Assembly (NCBI RefSeq): GCF_018283645.1
Contig: NZ_JAGSXH010000047.1
Span: 1-43,215, forward strand
Direction: 5' to 3'
Length of the DNA stretch: 43,215 nucleotides
DNA from: Actinocrinis puniceicyclus
GTDB lineage: Bacteria > Actinomycetota > Actinomycetes > Streptomycetales > Catenulisporaceae
Shown here: positions 36,452-43,215 of the stretch, piece by piece
How the letters are laid out: every line of letters starts with the position of its first letter
How positions within the stretch are numbered: the stretch's first letter is position 1
Program-made: the position numbers and the translations under genes
The notes under the pieces: model-generated
The model's database searches: none
What the model was told of the DNA's origin: nothing
The model's input: only the letters and a program-made list of their open reading frames with translations

Positions 36452-38422
36452 ATGGCCGGGCGCATTCGGGACGAGGACGTGAAAGCCGTCCGCGACGCGT
36501 CCGCGATCGCCGATGTCATCGGGGAGCACATCCAGCTGCGCTCCGCGGGCGGCGGGAATCTCAAGGGCCTGTGCCCGTTTCACGACGAGAAGTCCCCGTC
36601 CTTCAACGTGACGCCGGCGCGCGGCCTTTGGCACTGCTTCGGCTGCGGCGAGGGCGGGGACGTCATCACGTTCCTGACGAAGCTCGAACACCTCTCCTTC
36701 AACGAGGCGGTCGAGCAACTGGCCAAGCGTGCCCGCATCGAGCTGCGGTACGCCGAAGGCGGCTACACCAAGCGCACCGAGACCAGCGAACGCGCACGGC
36801 TGCTTGAGGCGCACAGCGTCGCCGCGGAGTACTACCGGGAGCAGCTGACCACTCCCGCGGCCAAGCACGGCAGGGAGTTCCTCAACAGCCGCGGCTTCGA
36901 CGCTGCGGCGCTAGAACGCTTCGGCGTCGGCTACGCGCCCGGCGGCTGGGACGCGCTCGTCCGGCACCTGCGCGGCCGCGGCTTCACCGACAAGGAACTG
37001 CTGGTCGGCGGCCTCGCCTCCGAGGGACGGCGTGGCCCGATCGACCGCTTCCGTGACCGCCTCGCCTGGCCGATCGCGGACATCGGCGGCGAGGTGATCG
37101 GGTTCGGCGCGCGGCGGCTGAGCGAGGACAAGGACTCGCCCAAGTACCTGAACACCCCCGAGACTCCGCTCTACAAGAAGTCCTCGGTGCTCTACGGTCT
37201 CGACCTGGCGCGCAAGGAGCTCGGCAAGCAGCAGCGCGCGGTCGTGGTCGAGGGCTACACCGACGTGATGGCCTGCCACCTGGCCGGCGAGACCACCGCG
37301 ATCGCGACCTGCGGGACCGCGTTCGGTGAGGAGCACATCAAGATCCTGCGCAGGCTGCTGGCGGACCGCAACCAGTACCTCGGCTGTGAGGTCGTCTTCA
37401 CCTTCGACGGCGACTCGGCCGGCCAGAAGGCGGCGCTGCGGGCGTTCATGGAGGACCAGCGCTGGGTCACGCAGACCTTCGTGGCGGTGCAGCCGGACGG
37501 TATGGACCCCTGCGACCTGCGGATCGCCCGCGGCGACGCGGCTGTCAGGGATCTGGTCTCGTCGCGGATCCCGCTGTTCGAGTTCGCGATCAGGGCCCGG
37601 CTGTCCGAGCACAACCTGGATACACCGGAGGGCCGGGTGCGTGCACTGCGCGCCGCGGCCCCCATCGTCGCCGCGATCCACGACCCGGCGCTGCGTCCCG
37701 AGTACGCCCGCAGGCTGGCCGGCTGGCTCGGCTTCGACGACGTGCCGCTCGTTCTCGCCGAGGTCCGGCGCGCGACCCCCAACGCGCGGCGCAACATCCC
37801 GGGACAGACCCGCGGCGCGTCCTCCGCGCCCGCTTCGTCGTCTGTCACCGCTGCCTCGCACACCGCTTCGCAGGGGCCGCCCGCGGCGAGCGCCGCCACC
37901 GCCGGCGCCGCGTCGCCGTCGGCGGGCAACGCGCTGCCCACCGGCCCTGCCTCCCGCCGACAGCGTGAAGCCCTCAAGCTCGCCTTGCAGTACCCGAAGT
38001 TGGCCGGCGCGACCTTCGACGGGCTGGGCCCGGAGGAGTTCACCGCGCCCGCTTACGCCGCCGTGCACGCGGCCATATCGGCGGCCGGAGGGGCATCGGG
38101 CGCCGCGGACCCGGTGCAGTGGCTGAGCACGGTGAGCGCGGCCGCCGCCGACGACTCGGTTCGTTCCCTGATCAACCGGCTGGCCGTGGAGCCGTTGATG
38201 CTGCGGGAAAACGCCAAGGGCGGCCAGAGCGTCGACGCGCGCTACGCGACGGAACTGGTGACCCGGATCTGGATCGACGCGGTCGAGCTGCGCCGCGCCG
38301 AAACCCTCTCCCGGCTGCGCCGACTGGACCCGGTCGCGCAGCCCGAGGATTACCAGAAGCTCTCCGTTGAGCTGAACGAGTTGAACATGTTCCGGGCGCA
38401 GCTGTTCTCCTCCCTCGACTGA
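36452..38422 (+). CDS. dnaG: DNA primase
   Basis: A 656-residue primase making RNA primers at the replication fork. The CHC2 zinc domain has LKGLCPFHDEKSPSFNV and LWHCFGCGEGGDVITFL (~38-75). The core has the TOPRIM motifs VVVEGYTDVMACHLAG and VVFTFDGDSAGQKAALRAFMEDQRW, then MDPCDLRIARGDAAV. An Ala/Ser/Pro linker (~445-510) leads to the helical DnaB-interacting C-terminus (~515-656). ATG 36452 fits the conserved family start (AGRIRDEDVKAVRDAS). It is followed 381 bp later by a sigma-70 gene; a dnaG-sigma pairing is ancient. Confidence 0.97.
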   Translation: MAGRIRDEDVKAVRDASAIADVIGEHIQLRSAGGGNLKGLCPFHDEKSPSFNVTPARGLWHCFGCGEGGDVITFLTKLEHLSFNEAVEQLAKRARIELRYAEGGYTKRTETSERARLLEAHSVAAEYYREQLTTPAAKHGREFLNSRGFDAAALERFGVGYAPGGWDALVRHLRGRGFTDKELLVGGLASEGRRGPIDRFRDRLAWPIADIGGEVIGFGARRLSEDKDSPKYLNTPETPLYKKSSVLYGLDLARKELGKQQRAVVVEGYTDVMACHLAGETTAIATCGTAFGEEHIKILRRLLADRNQYLGCEVVFTFDGDSAGQKAALRAFMEDQRWVTQTFVAVQPDGMDPCDLRIARGDAAVRDLVSSRIPLFEFAIRARLSEHNLDTPEGRVRALRAAAPIVAAIHDPALRPEYARRLAGWLGFDDVPLVLAEVRRATPNARRNIPGQTRGASSAPASSSVTAASHTASQGPPAASAATAGAASPSAGNALPTGPASRRQREALKLALQYPKLAGATFDGLGPEEFTAPAYAAVHAAISAAGGASGAADPVQWLSTVSAAAADDSVRSLINRLAVEPLMLRENAKGGQSVDARYATELVTRIWIDAVELRRAETLSRLRRLDPVAQPEDYQKLSVELNELNMFRAQLFSSLD

Positions 38423-38803
38423 CGTCTGTAGGCGCGTCCCGAGCGGGTGCGCTCGCGACCCGGCGGGACCATCCGCGGGACCACGCCCCGCGCCATCGCG
38501 CGTGCCGCAGCGCCTCTCCCCGACGCCTTCTCCAGCGCTTTGCGTGACTGCGCCGACACCTGGCGTATCACCGCCGAATCCCCGGATTCGCCGAAGTTCT
38601 TGCCCGTCGGGAGGCGCGAAACGGTGCGTGCCGGGGTAGGGGAGGAGTCGTGGAATCCACACCGCGTGGAGCCGACCGCGTCGCCGATCCGGCGGGGCGC
38701 GGTGCACAAGTCGCCAGTGACGTCCGGGTGTTCGGGCACCGTGCGGGGACGACGAGGTCCCCGGCGGCCCGGCGGGCTGGCCGGTGAAGTGGACGGAGTT
38801 CGT
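38423..38803. other. Intergenic region between dnaG and the sigma-70 gene
   Basis: 381 bases. The sigma reading frame stays open leftwards through most of it, so a longer N-terminus cannot be ruled out, but the predicted residues are Arg/Pro-rich and unlike a protein start. I see no clear -10/-35 pair and no strong terminator. Confidence 0.4.
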
Positions 38804-40399
38804 ATGGACGGCGCCCTCGCACGTGTCATCGTCGGACCCACACCGGGCGGGGCCGAGCAGCAGCAGGCCGCGCAGCAGCCGCGCGGCGAGCGCATCCTGT
38901 CCGTGGTCACCCAGCCACGCGAAACGGCCGTACAGGCCGCACCTTCCGAGGCAGTGGAGACGGTGCCACCGCAGGACGCGCTCGCGGACACCCAAGAGCT
39001 GCCCCTGGCCCGGGTGATGCCACTGCCGGTCAACCGGGATGCCGCCACCCTCACGTCCGAGCCCGCCGCAGCGCGTCCGCAACCCGGGCCGCGAGGGCGT
39101 GGCGCAGCTACAGCGGGCACGGCCACCCCGCTCGTCAACGGCTCCGTGTCGGGTCCGCGTATCGACATTGGGACCGCAGCCGAAGCCGTAGCCGCAGCCG
39201 TAGCCGAAACGAGCGCCGACGGCGACGCCGAGACCGCTGCCCGCAACGATGCCGAGAGCACTGCCGACCCGGACGCAAGTCTGGCCGAAGCGGCCGACCC
39301 TGACCCGGAGCCCGGCGCCGATCTGGAATCCGGCCAGTCGGGCCAGTCCGGCCCCGAGGCGGCGCGCACCCGCGACCTGCGCGAGCCGGACCCGCAGGAA
39401 CTGGCCGAGACCGAGGCGGAAGAGGAACCCACCGCGCAGGAGCAGGAGGCGGCCGACGCCCACGTGGCCGCCTGGGCTGACTCCGCCGGTCCCGCGGGCG
39501 ACCTCTTTCGCCAGTACCTGCGCGAGATAGGCCGCATTCCGCTGCTGACCGCGGTGGAGGAGGTGGAACTGGCCCGCGCCGTCGAAGCCGGCCTGTTCGC
39601 GGACGAGAAGCTGCTGCACTGCTTCGACCTGCGCCCCGAGGACCGTCGCGACCTGCATGTGCTGGTGCTGCACGGCCAGGCGGCCAAGCGCAAGCTCATC
39701 GAGGCGAACCTGCGCCTGGTCGTGTCGATCGCCAAACGCTACATCGGCCGCGGAATGTCGATCCTCGACCTGGTGCAGGAGGGCAACCTGGGTCTGATCC
39801 GCGCGGTCGAGAAGTTCGACTACGCCCGCGGATACAAGTTCTCCACGTACGCGACCTGGTGGATCCGCCAGGCGATGAGCCGGGCGCTGGCGGACCAAGC
39901 CCGCACGATCAGGGTTCCGGTGCACGTGGTGGAGCTGATGAACCGGGTGGTCCGGTTGCAGCGGGCGCTGCTTCAGGCCAACTCGATCGAGCCGACCCCC
40001 GAGCAGATCGCGGATGTGCTGGGCGTCCCCGAGGAACGTGTCGTCGAGGTCCTGCGTCTCGCCCAGGAGCCGGTCTCGTTGCACGCCCCGGTAGGCGAAG
40101 AGGACGACGTGGCGCTCGGCGACCTGATCGAGGACGCGGACGCGGTCTCACCGGCCGACTCCGTGGCTGTGATGATGCTGCGCGAGCACCTGGATACGCT
40201 GCTCTCGACCCTCGGCGAGCGGGAAAAGCGCGTGGTTCAGCTGCGTTACGGCCTCACCGACGGCGAACCGCACACCTTGGAGGAAATCGGCCGCACCTTC
40301 GGTGTCACGCGTGAACGCATCCGCCAGATCGAGGCCAAGACGCTGGCGAAGCTGCGCGGCCACTCGTATGCCGACCAGCTCAAGGACTACCTGCGTTGA
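38804..40399 (+). CDS. Sigma-70 factor of the RpoD/Hrd class with a long acidic N-terminus
   Basis: A 531-residue primary-type sigma factor. Residues ~1-225 are low-complexity (Ala, Glu, Asp, Pro), where Streptomyces HrdB also has an unconserved acidic extension. Region 1.2 is [32 protein letters not shown]. Region 2 contains [61 protein letters not shown], with the -10 reading helix. Region 3 is [21 protein letters not shown]. Region 4 is [45 protein letters not shown]. The position after dnaG is that of hrdB in Streptomyces, but residues in regions 3-4 also resemble HrdA/HrdD-type group 2 factors. ATG 38804 has GGAG 5 nt upstream. It is followed by a strong terminator. Confidence 0.93.
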   Translation: MDGALARVIVGPTPGGAEQQQAAQQPRGERILSVVTQPRETAVQAAPSEAVETVPPQDALADTQELPLARVMPLPVNRDAATLTSEPAAARPQPGPRGRGAATAGTATPLVNGSVSGPRIDIGTAAEAVAAAVAETSADGDAETAARNDAESTADPDASLAEAADPDPEPGADLESGQSGQSGPEAARTRDLREPDPQELAETEAEEEPTAQEQEAADAHVAAWADSAGPAGDLFRQYLREIGRIPLLTAVEEVELARAVEAGLFADEKLLHCFDLRPEDRRDLHVLVLHGQAAKRKLIEANLRLVVSIAKRYIGRGMSILDLVQEGNLGLIRAVEKFDYARGYKFSTYATWWIRQAMSRALADQARTIRVPVHVVELMNRVVRLQRALLQANSIEPTPEQIADVLGVPEERVVEVLRLAQEPVSLHAPVGEEDDVALGDLIEDADAVSPADSVAVMMLREHLDTLLSTLGEREKRVVQLRYGLTDGEPHTLEEIGRTFGVTRERIRQIEAKTLAKLRGHSYADQLKDYLR

Positions 40400-40515
40400 G
40401 CGTTTGGCTCAAGGGCCGCCCGCGTTGACTGAGGCGGGAGCCTAGTAGGCCGGCCCGGGGTCGAGTCGAGGCCGGCGGCCCAGGAATGTCGAGAACGGGC
40501 CGGGAAGCCGAGAAG

Positions 40516-40556
40516 GGGCCGGTGGCTCGGGCGAGCATGGCCCGAGCCACCGGCCC
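40516..40556. terminator. 17-bp hairpin between the sigma-70 and YtxH-like genes
   Basis: gggccggtggctcgggc (40516-40532) pairs perfectly with 40540-40556 around a 7-base loop. It lies between convergent stops and can serve both. Confidence 0.85.
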
Positions 40557-40627
40557 ACCAACCCATCGGCGCGGCTCAGCGTGACGATCAGCGGCGAGCG
40601 CTCGTCAACGCCCGTTCCCGCGAGGAC

Positions 40628-40957
40628 TCATTGATCTGCGAGCGGATCCTCATCAAAGCGGCTTCCGCCGTGCTTCGCGCCGTTCGGCGCTGAATGACTA
40701 ACGCTGTTGAATCGGTCTCCGAACCGGTGCGTGACCACCTCGCTGGCATGTCGCACCTGCTGCGCAGCCGACATCCCGGCGTTCTTCGCGACATGCGCGG
40801 CGCGATCGCCGGCATTCGACGCGCCGTGCCGCACCCGCGGATCCGCGGCGAGAGACGACACGGCGGCGGAGACCCGTTCGTAAAGCCGCGGGCCGATCTT
40901 GCTCCCGGCCAGCAGACCGAGCACCATTCCGCTTACAAAACTGATCTTGGCCTTCAT
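40628..40957 (-). CDS. YtxH-like small membrane protein
   Basis: A 109-residue protein. One N-terminal membrane helix (ISFVSGMVLGLLAGSKIG, residues 4-21) is followed by a basic, Ala-rich helical tail (LYERVSAAVSSLAADPRVRH, then AAHVAKNAGMSAAQQ). This is the plan of YtxH/general-stress-type proteins in Gram-positives. GGGAG lies 5 nt before ATG 40957. It faces the sigma-70 gene. Function unknown. Confidence 0.7.
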   Translation of the reverse strand: MKAKISFVSGMVLGLLAGSKIGPRLYERVSAAVSSLAADPRVRHGASNAGDRAAHVAKNAGMSAAQQVRHASEVVTHRFGDRFNSVSHSAPNGAKHGGSRFDEDPLADQ

Positions 40958-41289
40958 CACCACTCCCAGCGAAGCCCGGCAGGTTCGTCGGATCCATCGG
41001 TCCCAGCAATCCGCTGGGTGCGGTGGGACCAGTGGGTCCGGCGGCCCGGGTGGGCCACAGCGGATCCCGCACGGGCAAGGACCCGACGAGCCGCGACTAC
41101 CCGCACGCAGTCCCACCTAATCGGCGCACCGGTCCCCTTGCCCCTCGTGGCGCACGCTCCACCGTCAGACTTCGCCGGATACGGAGTGGCGGAGCACCCC
41201 CCTGGATGCGCTAAGGTTGGTGTCCGCAGGGCCGCGATCAGGTAGCAGTAACGATAAACACGCCGTGACCAGCGGTCTGGCATGAACGA
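40958..41289. other. Intergenic region before the tRNA genes
   Basis: 332 bases with no convincing gene. TAAGGT at 41212-41217 could be a -10 for the tRNA-Asn transcript, about 70 bases upstream, but a matching -35 is not clear. Confidence 0.35.
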
Positions 41290-41362
41290 TCCCGCATAGC
41301 TCAACTGGCAGAGCAGCCGGCTGTTAACCGGCAGGTTATAGGTTCGAGTCCTATTGCGGGAG
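41290..41362 (+). tRNA. tRNA-Asn (GUU)
   Basis: A full cloverleaf of 73 nt. The acceptor stem tcccgca/tgcggga closes it, the D-arm contains agctcaactggcagagc, the anticodon loop CTGTTAA carries GUU (41323-41325), and the T-arm ggttcgagtcc is standard. The discriminator is G and CCA is not encoded. Confidence 0.95.
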
Positions 41363-41370
41363 CGCACGAC

Positions 41371-41401
41371 AACGTCTCCGAGGCGCCCGCCCGGAGACGT
41401 T
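41371..41401 (+). terminator. Hairpin after tRNA-Asn
   Basis: aacgtctccg (41371-41380) pairs with cggagacgtt (41392-41401), 8 bases past the tRNA. Confidence 0.65.
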
Positions 41402-41467
41402 TCGCGTCTACCGCGGGAAATGGTTGATTCCGGGCCGAATCGGGCACAAGCCATCCGTTGGTGACGA

Positions 41468-41541
41468 GGGGCGGTAGCTCAGCCGGTTAGAGCAGAGGAC
41501 TCATAATCCTTGGGTCGTGGGTTCGAGTCCCACCCGCCCTA
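41468..41541 (+). tRNA. tRNA-Met (CAU), elongator type
   Basis: A full cloverleaf of 74 nt. The acceptor stem ggggcgg/ccgccct has a G-U first pair. The anticodon loop CTCATAA carries CAU (41502-41504), and the loop is the one seen in elongator tRNA-Met. The T-arm gtgggttcgagtcccac is perfect. The discriminator is A followed by genomic CC. A tRNA-Ile2 with lysidine-modified CAU is the alternative, less likely from the loop. The integrase gene lies next door. Confidence 0.88.
41512..41541 (+). other. Probable attachment-site core in the 3' half of tRNA-Met
   Basis: Tyrosine integrases next to a tRNA usually recombine within its T-arm and 3' end, leaving the tRNA intact. The integrase gene lies 417 bases away, so the left junction is expected here. 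The matching direct repeat would be outside the window to the right and was not seen. Confidence 0.35.
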
Positions 41542-41608
41542 CCGAGGTTGGACATCCAACCAGGCGGGTGAGCTGCATATATGCCCAGTTTCTCTCCGTA
41601 TGGTTCAG

Positions 41609-41633
41609 ACCACCTGACGTAGTGTCAGGTGGT
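41609..41633. repeat. 10-bp inverted repeat in the element end
   Basis: accacctgac (41609-41618) and gtcaggtggt (41624-41633) with the 5-base spacer gtagt, about 70 bases from the tRNA-Met 3' end. Confidence 0.75.
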
Positions 41634-41911
41634 GGTGGGAGGGAAGTGGGAGGGAACCGGATGGATCTTGGTCGCCGGTTTGTAACGAAAGCGCCCGTGG
41701 GAAAAGTGGGGTCGAATCCGTTGGTCGGGCCTCTCCACCGTTTCTGATCGTGTTCTGTCGGTGCCGTGCGCTGGTTGTCGCGCCGTGCGTGGATGGCCGG
41801 TGCGACGGTGATGGGTGGCTGCGTCGGTGGTCGCGGGGCCGGGGACTGTGTCCGTGTGTCGGGCCGGCGTGGCGGCTTGTGTAACGGCGCCGTGGCATGG
41901 GCCTGGACGTG

Positions 41912-41941
41912 GCTGCGCCCCGCCGTGTGGCGGGGCGCAGC
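41912..41941 (-). terminator. Hairpin terminator of the integrase
   Basis: gctgcgccccgcc (41912-41924) pairs perfectly with ggcggggcgcagc (41929-41941) around gtgt, 18 bases past the integrase stop. Confidence 0.8.
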
Positions 41942-41958
41942 GTTGCGGCGGGGGTCGG

Positions 41959-43215
41959 TTATGCGGCTTGCGGTGCGGGGGCGTCGCCGTCTCGGGGTTC
42001 GTGCGTCGCGTTGCCGGCTGGGTGGTCGCGGTGGTGGAAGATGGCGGCGAGGGTGTCGGCGGCGGTGCGGCGGGCTTCGTCGGCCACCGACATGTACGTG
42101 TCGCGGGTGAACGATGATGTGGTGTGGCCCAGCAGGTCCTGCACCAGCTTGATGTCGATGCCTGCTGTGAGTGCGTGGGTGGCGGTGCCGTGGCGCAGGT
42201 CGTGCAGCCGGATCGGCGGTAGGTCGTGTTCGCGCACGAGCTTGTAGAACTCGTAGGTCAGTTGCGCGGGGTGCAACCGGCGCCCGTCGGGGTGGGTGAA
42301 GACCAGGTTCGTATCCGGCCAGGCTTGGCCCATGGCGGTGCGGTTGCGTTCCTGTTTGGCGCGGTGTGCGCGCAGTAGCTCGACCATGGGTTGGGCGATG
42401 GCGATGGTGCGGTAGGAGTCTTCTGATTTGGGGGCGGTCAGCTTGGTTTGCCAGCCGATCTGGGCGAGTTGGCAGGTGACGGTCAGTTCCCCCGCGTCGA
42501 GGTCGACGTCGTGCCAGTGCAGTCCTGCGGTTTCTCCGCGGCGCATGCCGGTGAAGGCCATCAGGTGGTAGGCGATGGCGAAGGGGTGGCCGTGGGTGGT
42601 GTGCAGGAAGGCGATGGTCTGTTCGATGGTCCAGATCATCACCGGGGAGGGCTTCTTCCCGGTCTTGCGCCACGCGGCGACGCGTGGCTGGGTCCAGACC
42701 AGGCCGCGGGGTCGGCGTCCGCCGGACAGGCGGATGAGTTTGGCGGGGTTGACGGGGATGAGCATCTGGGCGACCGCGTCCGAGAGGGCGGAGGAGAGGG
42801 TGGCGCGGATGCGTTTGACGCTGGAGGGGCCGGTGATCCGCCGCGGCGCGCCGAGTGCCTTGATCCGGGCTCTGATGCGCCGTGCCTGGTCCGCGTCGCC
42901 GGTCTCGATGGCTTGGCCGAGTTCGACTTTGAGGGCGGCGCGGCGCAGGTTGTCGGCTTCGATCTTCGTGTTCTGCGTTTCGATCGCGTCGACGAGGCCG
43001 CGGACGTGGCTCACGCGCAGCTTGTCCAGGCGGATCTTCCCGAGGTGGGGGATGAGGTGGACGCGGATGTGCATCTGGTAGGACATCTGGGTGCCGCCGG
43101 CCAGGTCGGCTTTGGTGGTCAGCCATTCGGTGAGGTATTGGCCGAGGGTGAGCGGATTGTCGACGGCTTGGCCGAGGGTCAGGCGTTTGCGGATCTCGTC
43201 CTCGTCCGGCAGCGG
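41959..43215 (-). CDS. Tyrosine site-specific integrase (5' end outside the window)
   Basis: At least 418 residues of a phage-type tyrosine recombinase, open to the window edge. The visible start is a core-binding region with LTLGQYLTEWLTTKADLAGGTQ and YQMHIRVHLIPHLGKIRLDKL. The catalytic domain has Arg I in FTGMRRGETAGLHW, the beta-hairpin Lys region TAPKSEDSYRTI, HxxR in RLHDLRHGTATHAL, the third His in VQDLLGHTT and the nucleophile Tyr in TRDTYMSV. All catalytic residues are present, so it should be active. The tail is Pro/Asp-rich. It reads towards tRNA-Met, the typical arrangement of actinomycete integrative elements and prophages; the element extends to the right. Confidence 0.93.
   Translation of the reverse strand, partial: PLPDEDEIRKRLTLGQAVDNPLTLGQYLTEWLTTKADLAGGTQMSYQMHIRVHLIPHLGKIRLDKLRVSHVRGLVDAIETQNTKIEADNLRRAALKVELGQAIETGDADQARRIRARIKALGAPRRITGPSSVKRIRATLSSALSDAVAQMLIPVNPAKLIRLSGGRRPRGLVWTQPRVAAWRKTGKKPSPVMIWTIEQTIAFLHTTHGHPFAIAYHLMAFTGMRRGETAGLHWHDVDLDAGELTVTCQLAQIGWQTKLTAPKSEDSYRTIAIAQPMVELLRAHRAKQERNRTAMGQAWPDTNLVFTHPDGRRLHPAQLTYEFYKLVREHDLPPIRLHDLRHGTATHALTAGIDIKLVQDLLGHTTSSFTRDTYMSVADEARRTAADTLAAIFHHRDHPAGNATHEPRDGDAPAPQAA

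Larger units (their letters stand above)
41542..41958. other. Element end between tRNA-Met and the integrase
   Basis: 417 bases with no convincing gene. It contains ggttgg/ccaacc directly after the tRNA, a 10-bp inverted repeat accacctgac...gtcaggtggt (41609-41633) and G-rich runs of gtgggaggg type (41635-41655). Such repeats are candidate integrase or excisionase arm sites. Confidence 0.45.

Noticed and set aside
31785-38422. Very long antisense frames opposite ppdK and dnaG/sigma
   Set aside because: Same GC effect; no recognisable motifs, while the forward genes show full family signatures.
41468-41541. tRNA-Ile2 (lysidine CAU) or initiator tRNA
   Set aside because: The anticodon loop CTCATAA and paired acceptor end are those of elongator tRNA-Met, and the initiator-type unpaired first base and GGG anticodon stem are absent.

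Overview
The window comes from a high-GC filamentous actinomycete, most like Streptomycetales or Catenulisporales. Signs of this are a nickel superoxide dismutase with its dedicated peptidase, a lipoyl-free fused 2-oxoglutarate decarboxylase/dehydrogenase, a polyphosphate glucokinase, a DUF6104-type small protein, GTG starts, several apparently leaderless genes, and gene orders resembling two separate parts of the Streptomyces core chromosome. It is mostly core chromosome, with mobile DNA at both edges: the 3' end of a probable ISAzo13-type transposase at the far left, and a tyrosine integrase next to tRNA-Met at the far right.

Left block (1-15.4 kb), stress and central metabolism: a SigB/SigF-type sigma factor with its coupled RsbW-like anti-sigma kinase; sodN and sodX; a CGNR-type regulator; malic enzyme; an MDR oxidoreductase; a PadR/toastrack (DUF4097) operon with palindromic upstream operators; a DUF6104 protein; kgd; and a two-component system whose response regulator and sensor kinase overlap by 4 bp.

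Middle block (15.4-31.4 kb), housekeeping: pgi, a Uma2 protein, era, a tandem GNAT protein, leuA behind a Leu-codon leader peptide and hairpin, a zinc-ribbon protein, recO-uppS, a methyltransferase, a GNAT, zur divergent from glyS, a lipoprotein, ppgK and dusB.

Right block (31.4-43.2 kb): ppdK, a GNAT, dgt-dnaG, a sigma-70 factor with a long acidic N-terminus, a YtxH-like membrane protein, tRNA-Asn, tRNA-Met and the integrase of an element that continues beyond the window.

No wholly new multi-gene system is evident. The features most worth following up are the tryptophan-rich helix in the PadR regulator and its operators, the leuA leader, the repeated placing of a -10-like hexamer 6-9 nt before start codons, and the integrated element at the right edge. 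Functions come from recognising families and motifs by eye; no database search was run.
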